Source: Artemia franciscana (taxonomy: Eukaryota; Arthropoda; Branchiopoda; Anostraca; Artemiidae). Taken from it: a stretch of DNA of 64,000 nt. Below are positions 56,165-64,000 of the stretch, one piece after another. The position numbers were made by a program, and so were the translations under genes. Within the stretch, counting starts at the first letter, position 1. Each line of letters starts with the position of its first letter. The DNA lies in the NCBI RefSeq assembly GCF_032884065.1, contig NC_088867.1, forward strand, positions 43,104,241 to 43,168,240. Direction: 5' to 3'. Below the pieces are notes generated by a model. It saw only the letters and a list, made by a program, of their open reading frames with translations. It was not told where the DNA came from and ran no database searches.

Positions 56165-56640
56165 GAAACAAGTGTCAAAATGGATCCTTTGCATTTCTGG
56201 CAGATGTGTCATCGAAGGAGCTTTTCCTGGAACTTCTTCCTCTGAGCCAAGCAAAACTAACGATACTGAAGCCCATCACATAACAGGAACTGTGGAGGGT
56301 GACTCTCTTTGCCCTGATGGTCAATTTTGGCTGAAAGTAGTTTATTTACAAGCTTCTAGTCAACAGAAAAGTTAAGTTTACGATGAATTGAACTCAAGAG
56401 AAACTTTTATTTCAACCAAAATTTCTTTGCATGAGCGAAGTAACATTAACGGTACTGAAGAGCAGAATTTTGGTGGTACGGAGGATCCTAGCTTTCTTTG
56501 CCTTCATGGTCAATTTCGGTCTGAAGAAATTTGTTCACCAGCTTCAAATTAACAGAGAAATGCTAATGTTGATGATGCATCCATCAGCATATAAACTATA
56601 AGTTTCTCAGCACAAGAGAAACTTATAGTTCAACCAGAAA
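56165..56640 (+). repeat. Diverged 185-bp tandem duplication with a terminal hairpin
   Basis: GAGCCAAGCAAAACTAACGA.. and GAGCGAAGTAACATTAACGG.. begin two related units about 185 bp apart. They share ACTGAAG, CTTTGCC..ATGGTCAATTT, CTTC and GAGAAACTT. At 56594-56630 there is a perfect 15-bp hairpin (AACTATAAGTTTCTC, loop AGCACAA). A 67-codon frame over unit 1 is unrecognised and not conserved in unit 2. Confidence 0.65.
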
Positions 56641-58900
56641 TTCATATTTTGAAGTTATACAGCTTCAAATAGTAAAAATAAAAATTCAATATTGGCATAT
56701 GTAGAGTGCGGTTTTGGATATATAGAGGAAAAGATGTGCATTATACAATTGATAATTGCTAGGTCTCTTGGTCTGCTAAGCTGCCTAGCGTGGGTTTTTT
56801 TTATATCAGTGTTCTGACTTTATTTTAACTTTGCCCTTTGTTTGCTACAGATGTTTGAATTAACTACATATTAAATAATTTTTTTTTGTTCTTTGTGATT
56901 TTCAGTGAAATAGCCATTTATAATAGTTTTAATTCAGTAAAAAATAACTTTCTCTGTGTACTTCATACTTATTCTCAGAGATAAACAGAATTTTTCTGCT
57001 AATCATATAATTACTTAATCTTTGAATTATAAACCGAATAGTTGTGGGCAAGTCAAGTCATGACTAATTGCAGAAAAAGCCAAGACAGATAGTCCAATTG
57101 AGTGGGCATCCAGTCATGGCTAATTGTAGAAAAAGCCAAGAGAGATAGTACAATTAAGTGAGAAGAAAAGCATGGCATTAATTTGCCCCCCTTACTTGGC
57201 GTCGAAGTTGTAGCTAAATCGATTTTCAAACTATCCCAACTTTTATTGGGATATTTCAGGACTTTTCTGGAATATCCACATAGATTCGTATTCTGATTTT
57301 TTCTGCTTATGACATAATCAGCTAATCTCAATCTCTTGGCTAATCAGCTAATCACATTTCCTTGTAATTTTATCTCCATTTTGAAATTATTTTCTGTTAT
57401 ATTTTGCTAAATTGCATAGTCAATGTCTCACGGAAATAAATTATAGAATAAAAAGATAGTCAGTTTAATATAGGAACAAAGGGTATGCTTGCATTGATTA
57501 AACGACGAGATACTTATTTTAGGGTTATGTATGACAAAATCAGTTGGAAAAGGGCAATCAAGGTATTTTTTATTTAAGAGGACTCGATAAGAATTATTTT
57601 TATAAAATTTACCTATGTATCATTTTTCTTTTCTTACCCTTAATAGATGCATTCATTATGATATATTTGAAATTTGTGTATTATATTCGATGTTAAGCAC
57701 ATGTAAATTGAAATTGAAAATTTCCAACTAATATTTACTTATGATTTTGTAATTATTTTTTTGCCACAATAGACTACTAAATGTTTTGGCAGGTCTATTT
57801 AAAATATTGCGGGTGTAACCAATCCGATATGTCAAATTCTAGAAACAAAACTGAATGTTTCATAATAAATTCTGAACTATAAAATATAAGCATTGATATT
57901 ATGCTTTTGCCGGCACTTATTTCATAGTTAATGCTAACTATGTTTCACATATATGTCGTTTTTTACAAACCATATAGATGGTAATAGCAAATTCTTATAA
58001 ATGACTGATCTGTTGTATTTCCAATACCTGCGTGCCATCACAACTTATGTTGGTGTTGTTTGGATAAAATTAACGAGTGAGTATGATGTCTGAGCACACA
58101 ATATCTATTATTTGTTCCTTCAACTCAAACATAACAATTAAAATCAGTTCTTGGCAGAACCGATATTATTTTATCAACATTTTTCTGTGATTTCATTTAT
58201 ATTATAAACATTTCAATAGCATTTACCCTTATTCATCCTTTCAAATAATTTGTTATCATTTCGCTTAAAAGGAAAGCGAAAATTTCACACCTACTTTTAT
58301 TTATTTTTTTAACCCTTGATCACTCTTTAACTGAGTGTTATATGCTGCCAAAATTTCATTTATAATCTCAATATTTTGTTTCATATACTATTTTTTTCTT
58401 ATTATGTTGGTTTTACCGTTTTCTTGAAGCAATTAATGTATTAATTTTTTTTACTGTTCACTTTTTGCTGTTCAACTTTTGATAAAAATTTTACAAATTT
58501 CAAATTTGGATGGTCTGTTGATACCACACTATAAATAAAGTCCATGCCTTATATAATATTGCCTCTGGGGTTAATAGAGCTCCCCAGAGCTTTGAAGAAA
58601 GGGGTGTAAGTTGTGTCTTAGGGTAGCTGGGTTGACCTCAGGCAGCTAGTTGCTGGGGTGTTCTGTTACGAATAGTATTATTTAGTAATGGAGAAGTGGA
58701 TTTTCTTGACGAAAAAACATGCATTTAGGATTTTCACAGATGTGGGAACGCTTCTTTACCCTTTTTTACCATTGTAGAATATTCATTACTGTACAAATTG
58801 TAAAATTTGAGTCTTGTTTCAGAGTTCAATGCGTGAACAGCTAAAATTAGATATTTTATGAACATTACTAAATCAGTGAGTTTCTTCTCAAGTGAATTAA
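56641..58900. other. AT-rich sequence with minor repeats
   Basis: A 64-bp tandem duplication at about 57054-57175 shares CATGACTAATTGCAGAAAAA / CATGGCTAATTGTAGAAAAA. At 58590-58680 a short segment (GGTTGACCTCAGGCAGCTAG) resembles the 3' end of LINE A. No exon was recognised. Confidence 0.4.
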
Positions 58901-58904
58901 TTTA

Positions 58905-59090
58905 ATATTTCACAATACTTGGCTTGGGATCATAGAGTCTTTTAATCCTGACCTAAGCTTCATAATTAATGCAGTGACCTTGCTATTTCGCAACAATTGG
59001 CTTGGAATCATAGAGACTTTTAATCCTGACCTATGCTTCATAATTAATTCAGTAGCCTTGTTATTTCGCAACAATTGGCTTGAGATTGTG
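58905..59090 (+). promoter_or_regulatory. Tandem 5' monomers of the LINE
   Basis: Roughly 72-bp units occur about two and a half times: CTTGGCTTGGGATCATAGAG .. CCTGACCTAAGCTTCATAAT; TTGGCTTGGAATCATAGAGA .. CCTATGCTTCATAATTAATT; then TTGGCTTGAGATTGTGATGA. They lie immediately before ORF1. By analogy with mouse L1 monomers, these may be promoter units. The promoter role is inference. Confidence 0.6.
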
Positions 59091-59168
59091 ATGACATATA
59101 ACAATGACCTATTTTTATAAATTGTACGGTTTAATTGTGTGGTGGTTAAAAACAGGTGCCTTGAAAAG

Positions 59169-60281
59169 ATGCCAAGTATTAGCGAACAATCGGAGGATCT
59201 CAATGACTTTGAACTTATATATACACCTGTATTAAATTTTGTCCAAAGTAATTGGGTGAATTTGATTTCTGAGAAGGAAATTTTTGAATATGGAGTGGAT
59301 TTTTTTGCTTCACCAAAAATAGTTAGAGCTAAGGCTGATTTATGGTCGAAACTTGCGCCTGATGAAATTCCCAATCGCCGCAGTGGTGCAAAGTCTGTAA
59401 CCAATAATAATAAGGACATGTTCGATCCTTTGAAGGAGTGTGATGAAGCTAGCATTACTATGCCAACTTATGTTATTAAACTTCCAACTGAAGTTCCAGT
59501 GTTGCCGGCCGTGGCCTATTCACAATTAGCCTCTAAAGTTTCCAAAGTTCATCAGCTTGTTCAAATTGTGTCAGCAAAGTTGTACAATTATAGAATTAAT
59601 TACCCTCAGTTACCAGAACCTGTAGGCTCTAATCGCCAGTCAACCACTATTGTCATCTCTCAAGTGCAGTCTCATTTATCGGATCCTATTAAAAGGAAAG
59701 ACGCTATTGATAAAATCAGTTGCCATGAACTTGTTTCCAGTATTCGCCCTGTTCACGATAAGTGGTATGTAAATATTGACAAATCTGCTGCCGAAGACTT
59801 CCGTGCATCTGTTCCCGTCATTCTCGCCGGTAGGTCAACCAAAGAAATTTTTAAGAAATATTCGGCCATTATAAAAGGTGTTCCAGAGGATTATGGGGTT
59901 CTGTCCATCACAAACTGTAGCGGAATTGTTGCTGCCAAAAGACTGGGCTCTTTGAAGACAGTTAAGCTTGATTTTGTGGATTCTTTTGCTAAAGCTGCTT
60001 ATTTCAAAGACGTTGTGCGAATCGGTTATGAATTCTTTAGACTGAGCGAGTTTAGGGAAATTCCAAAGTATTGTTTTAAGTGCCGATCGCCCAATCACTT
60101 CCTGTCTTCTTTTCCTAGTCCTGCGCTCAAATGTGCTCGTTGTGCCGGCCCTCATATTAGTACGAAAGAAAATCCATGCAATGCCACACCAAAATGTGCC
60201 AATTGCAATGGTGAACAAGTATCCTTTAGAATGTTATGCTCCGTTCTCCGTGGTCTTGCAAGTCAACAAACCTCTAAATGA
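59169..60281 (+). CDS. LINE ORF1, gag-like protein with degenerate CCHC knuckles
   Basis: The first ATG in frame is at 59169 (MPSISEQSEDLNDF); the frame is open 10 codons further up without an ATG. It encodes 370 residues. The middle has an RRM-like/gag segment (PIKRKDAIDKISCHELVSSI, KGVPEDYGVLSITNCSGIVA, RLGSLKTVKLDFVDSFAKAA). The C-terminus has three zinc-knuckle positions: CFKCRSPNHFLSSF (last Cys replaced by Phe), CARCAGPHISTKENPC, and CANCNGEQVSFRMLC (His replaced by Gln). The protein would bind element RNA in an RNP. The two substitutions suggest it no longer works fully, and the end is shifted relative to ORF2 (overlapping frame from 60133). Confidence 0.82.
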   Translation: MPSISEQSEDLNDFELIYTPVLNFVQSNWVNLISEKEIFEYGVDFFASPKIVRAKADLWSKLAPDEIPNRRSGAKSVTNNNKDMFDPLKECDEASITMPTYVIKLPTEVPVLPAVAYSQLASKVSKVHQLVQIVSAKLYNYRINYPQLPEPVGSNRQSTTIVISQVQSHLSDPIKRKDAIDKISCHELVSSIRPVHDKWYVNIDKSAAEDFRASVPVILAGRSTKEIFKKYSAIIKGVPEDYGVLSITNCSGIVAAKRLGSLKTVKLDFVDSFAKAAYFKDVVRIGYEFFRLSEFREIPKYCFKCRSPNHFLSSFPSPALKCARCAGPHISTKENPCNATPKCANCNGEQVSFRMLCSVLRGLASQQTSK

Positions 60282-62947
60282 CTTTACAAATTTCAATCAT
60301 ATTGCACAATATCAATCGCACAAAAATAAAGATGTTTATATTGACGATCCGTGCGAGAACTTTGACGTTATCTGCCTGCAAGAAACCTTGTTAACTGCCT
60401 CTAGCATAAATTTCCTTCATCGAAGCTCTGTTCATTCGGTTTTTACTTCTGATGCAGTTACCATGCGTGGCCGCCCTTCTAGATGTCTAGCCTTTATTTT
60501 TTTTTTTTAAAGTATTAATCTTTCAAACCCATCCCTTTTTTATTCGGATAAGAACATTCTTGCTGTTAGAGTAAATAGTACTGTGTTTACTAATGTCTAT
60601 CTTCCATATAAAAATAATACAGTGGAGTCAATGAATAGATTTTCTATTATATGTAAGTTTTTAAAGTCCGTGATGAATCGTATCAAGGAAAATAAACTTG
60701 ATTTTATAGTTCTTGGTGACATTAATACGGATTTGGATGAGCACAGTTATTGATCCCGAGAAATATTGGAGTGCATGCCCCCTTACGTGATTCTAAAGAA
60801 AGATTTATCATACTGCTACATCCATCAATCTGGTAGTGTTCCTAATTTTGATCATATAATCAGTTCGACACAGCTAGAATGCTCGATTATTCATGTTGAT
60901 ATCGAGAGTGATGATATTGACCATCTATCGCTTTCATTTACTACTAAACTGAAACATAACCTTTGCAATGTTGCCCTTATTGCGAATTCTAAATGGCTTA
61001 AATGTAGTAATTGAAAAAGAGCCGATATTGCTTTATGCATATTGTCTTTATCTACATTGCTTAATTGTATATGTGTGCCTTATCATATACTCCAATTGCA
61101 AGTAAAGGGTAGTAAGCGTGATCTTGATAGATACTATGATGACATAATTAGATGTATGAAAGAAGCTGAAAAAATTGCGGTTCCCGAAGAGCGTATTCGT
61201 ATAAAAACACAGAAATCTATATGGGCTGCCGATCCGTAATTAAAGAATTATAAAAATAAGGCAAAACTTTGGCTTCGAATTTGGGTTGATTCTGGTAGAC
61301 CTACAACGGGGTCTGTTGCGGATATAAAGCAGAAAACAAAGAATGATTGTAAAAAGTACCTTAAATCCATTCGTTATAAGGGTATGAAATTTCCAGCCTC
61401 TAAAAAAGATTTGTCTAAATTGATCAATTCTGAGAAGCTGGATAAAAGTGATCTTTATAATAGTGATTCAATTTCTAGTTCAGCTTGTTTATTGTTACTA
61501 TTCGGAATGTTTACTATTCGGGAATTTTTTGCAAAATTAATCTTTTCGTGCGGTCACATTATTCTCGGTTACTTTCTAAAATTCTTCCACCTTCGCTTCA
61601 TCAAGGCTATATTATTCCAGTATCAATAACTGCTGTTGAAAATGCAATTAAGTAATTGAAACCTTCATCCATTGATATTGATGGTATTAGCGTAAATAAT
61701 ATAAATCCAAAGTGTGTTGTTCTTTTATTTCATTTGCAGTTGTTGTTCCAAATGTGTTTAACATCTTCTCTGGTTCCGGATAGCTTTCTTTGTGGAACGG
61801 TCACCTCAATTCTAAAGCGGGGAAAACTCCCTTCTCAATGTTCATCTTATCGCTCTATAACCACTACGTGTAACTTGAGTAAAATCCTTGAATATATTTT
61901 AATTCCTCATTTAAATGAAAATATAAATTTCGGATCGAATCAATTCGGGTGTCAATCTGGTATTGGTTGTCAACATACACACCGTGTTCTTTCTTCCGCC
62001 CTTAAGAATAGCATGGCTGAGGGGTCACAACTTTATATATGTACTTTGGATCTTTCTAAAGCTTTTGACAATGTAGTTTACAGTCAAGCTTTTTTTTCCC
62101 TTTTTAATAATGGTGTAAAACTTTCAGTTATTTTTCTTCTTCGTTTTTGGTATGAGAATTCTTTCCTCTGAATTAATAAATCTGGATCTCCGTTTGTCCG
62201 TTTATGTAGGGGTCTCAAACAGGGAGGGTTTTATCACCTAGTATATTCAAAATGTGCATTTCTGGTATTATAGATGAAATTAGATCAAATTATTTTATTG
62301 GACTCTCAGGTGTTTCTTATCTTGTATATGCGGATGATCTTTTACTTTTGTGTAAAAACAGGCAAGGTCTCTCGTTTATGGTCTCAAAAGTTTCACGTCT
62401 ATTTTCAAAAATTGGTCTTTCTCTTAATGTTGAGAAATGTGAATTTCTAGTTTTAAATGGTCTGACTTCCTCTAATGCTCCCTTAGCTTGTTGCGGTTTT
62501 TCTATGCCCTTTGTTTCCGCCTTTTCGTGGTTGGGTATTACTGTTACGAATTCAATTTCTTGCCTACGGCAGTGCACTGTTCGTGATGTTCAAAAGAAAA
62601 TTCAAATGGGCTATTCAAAGATAGTTGCTAATCGAGGGAAGTATAATAGACGTGAACTGGGTAGGCTATTTGCTACATTCTGTGATCTTTCTCTCCTTTA
62701 TCTTTCTGGTATTTATCTCCTTCTAAAGAAAAAATATGTTAATCAGATTCGGACTTTTTATTTCAGATATTGTAAATTTTTACTTTATCTCCCCCCTTGG
62801 TATAACAATAGGAAGATAATTCGCAAGTTTGATGTCCCTGACAAGTGCAAAGTTGGCTCTCCTGCATGGAAGGTTGTCGGAATCAGCTTTTTATCGTTTA
62901 TTACCTCATCATCCTTTGGTCCATCTGTACGGTTAATTTCATTGTAG
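60282..62947 (+). pseudogene. LINE ORF2, endonuclease and reverse transcriptase, frame-broken
   Basis: Blocks in order: NFDVICLQETLLT (endonuclease QE motif); FTNVYLPYKNNTVE; DFIVLGDINTDLDEHSY then a stop; SVPNFDHIISSTQLE; DHLSLSF. RT: PSSIDIDGISVNNI, SSLVPDSFLCGTVTSILKRG, YRSITTTCNLSKILEYIL, FGSNQFGCQSGIGCQHTHRV, LYICTLDLSKAFDNVVY (motif A), RGLKQGG (motif B, then a frameshift), SYLVYADDLLLLCKNRQGLS (motif C), LSLNVEKCEFLVLNG and FSWLGITVTNSI. The catalytic YADD and LDLSKAFD are intact, but stops at 60753, 61013, 61239 and 62171 and frameshifts near 61630 and 62235 disable it. The tail ends at 62947. Confidence 0.87.
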
Positions 62948-63075
62948 CGTAGTGTTTCTCTATTTGTAGTGTATTTTATTTGCAGTGTATATCATTTTTT
63001 TTCTTTTTGTTACTCTACAAGTGCCATAACTTGTTATGATGAAGGTTATAAATAAATTATTATTGTAATAATACC

Positions 63076-64000
63076 CTAAATACATCCTAATATATAGCAT
63101 CAATATTTTGTGTTTTAGAGTTTCGTTTACTATAGAGCCGGGTCGCTCACAGGGGTTCCGATGGTGAAGTTTGGGCTATATTATTTTACAGGATATCGGC
63201 GATAGCAAATCTTTCTTAGTGTCTCTTTTAAAATGCAGTTGAGTATAACCTTAACTCTATGAAATAGTTTTGACTGGAAAGTTTCTGCAAATTGAAATAT
63301 TAGTTGAGAAAGGGAGTTCGCGAAATAACACGTGTGAAATTTGACGAGAGAATGTTTGCCTTTCTTGGGCTTCTCCTTGGTGGCTTTGTGTGTACACAAG
63401 CTAATACGCAAAAATTTATTGGAAGAGGAAACAACTTTGAAAAAGGAAAACTTATTGCACTTGCGAATTTAATGCAAAATCTCAGAAATAGTCGGAAAAA
63501 ATGTTTCAAAGCATAGGACACAAAAGAACCACCGCCCTCCTTGCTTATTTGCCTATGTGTATATGACGTAAAATTGGAAGTATTAAAGTTTAATATAATG
63601 ATATATGATTATTAGTGGAATTTTAAGAAAACGGGAAACATTTATTTGGACTTCACAATATATAGCAAGCATTCTGTTTTATTTAGACCTGTGTGATATT
63701 TGAATATTTTTAAAGGAAGAAAATTCCTGAAAGAAAATGTCACAGTAGATGTAAGAATGTCTGTATTTCTTAGCCTTTCTCCTCTGGGACTTTATCTGTA
63801 GCTGAGTTAAAATATAGGGATGAAAGTCTTATATCATGATTTCCTATGCTCAAATGTAGCTAAAGAAAACTAGAAGAATTGTATAAAACTTGACATTATT
63901 GTAATATGAATTTTCTTTCATTTCGAAATCTGTGATGTTTAAACATTTTCAAGAAAAAGGAATATGTTAAGTAATAGACGCAGCAGTGGATGAGAAACTG
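63076..64000. other. Right edge of window, short D scrap and AT-rich sequence
   Basis: At 63117-63155, GTTTACTATAGAGCCGGGTC and GCTC match the 3' end of element D (GTTACTATTGAGCAGGGTCG). A 70-codon frame at 63304-63516 is unrecognised and overlapped by frames on the other strand. The missing ANAPC1 exon was not found here. Confidence 0.4.

Larger units (their letters stand above)
58905..63075 (+). mobile_element. Nearly full-length non-LTR retrotransposon (ORF1 + ORF2)
   Basis: In order: tandem 5' monomers (58905-59090), gag-like ORF1 (59169-60281), ORF2 with AP endonuclease (about 60300-60990) and RT (about 61640-62560), ORF2 tail to 62947, a 3' UTR, and a TAAATAAATTATTATTGTAA end at about 63073. 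The CCHC-bearing ORF1 and AP-type endonuclease fit the jockey/I supergroup. ORF2 has at least four frame breaks. Target-site duplications were not identified. Confidence 0.85.

Noticed and set aside
58910..59455. 181-codon minus-strand frame
   Set aside because: It is antisense to the LINE 5' monomers and ORF1, and its repeats mirror the monomers.

Overview
The window reads as nuclear DNA of an animal: AT-rich, with short coding exons that have GT..AG borders, introns of several kilobases, and a very heavy load of decayed transposable elements. There is no operon structure, ribosome binding site or other prokaryotic feature. The mix of LINE families and repeats looks arthropod, possibly a crustacean such as a brine shrimp. 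That guess rests on remembered resemblance of the repeats and could not be checked.

Host genes, all on the + strand. One exon at 6121-6293 encodes the C-terminal part of a DDHD-domain phospholipase or SEC23IP-like protein. Four exons at 22897-23062, 27570-27718, 33703-33896 and 36860-37087 encode the N-terminal part of ANAPC1 (APC1), the scaffold subunit of the anaphase-promoting complex. Their splice phases join cleanly (1 to 2, 0 to 0, 2 to 1). They give the end of the N-terminal beta-propeller region, then the serine/proline-rich loop, then the conserved segment that follows it. The first ANAPC1 exons, the rest of ANAPC1 and the other DDHD exons were not found; the ANAPC1 introns seen here are 3.0-6.0 kb.

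Repeats, left to right: a Helitron helicase relic (1.05-1.73 kb, minus); a tandem array of family 'B' (6.8-8.86 kb); two inverted arms of about 1.4 kb (9.75-11.15 and 16.19-17.59 kb) that enclose a tandem array of family 'C'; a hammerhead-ribozyme-like motif at 17.6 kb; more family C with a 280-bp direct repeat around a 0.63-kb spacer; LINE relics at 20.3, 24.2 and 30.7 kb; a palindrome-rich element 'D' (25.34-27.06 kb); a second B array (28.4-30.6 kb); a pyrimidine-rich minisatellite (32.7-33.65 kb) that runs into an ANAPC1 splice acceptor; LINE relics at 34.6-36.0 and 37.6-38.1 kb; an inverted D copy (39.9-41.1 kb) abutting a LINE 'A' relic; an unrecognised decayed reading frame (44.2-44.64 kb); a LINE with ORF1, endonuclease and a truncated RT (45.0-48.3 kb, minus); a 210-bp (TA)n tract; a 149-bp MITE with an 8-bp target duplication, 13 bp from a second hammerhead-like motif (49.9-50.1 kb); a LINE relic (51.8-52.9 kb, minus); LINE A broken by a D copy (53.3-55.5 kb); and a nearly full-length LINE (58.9-63.07 kb) with tandem 5' monomers, a CCHC gag-like ORF1, and a frame-broken endonuclease/RT.

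No complete host gene lies in the window. Most open reading frames are transposon relics or repeat translations. The features most worth a second look are the paired hammerhead-like motifs, the large inverted-repeat structure next to one of them, the ANAPC1 phospho-loop exons with their minisatellite-derived acceptor, and the unrecognised frame at 44.2 kb.
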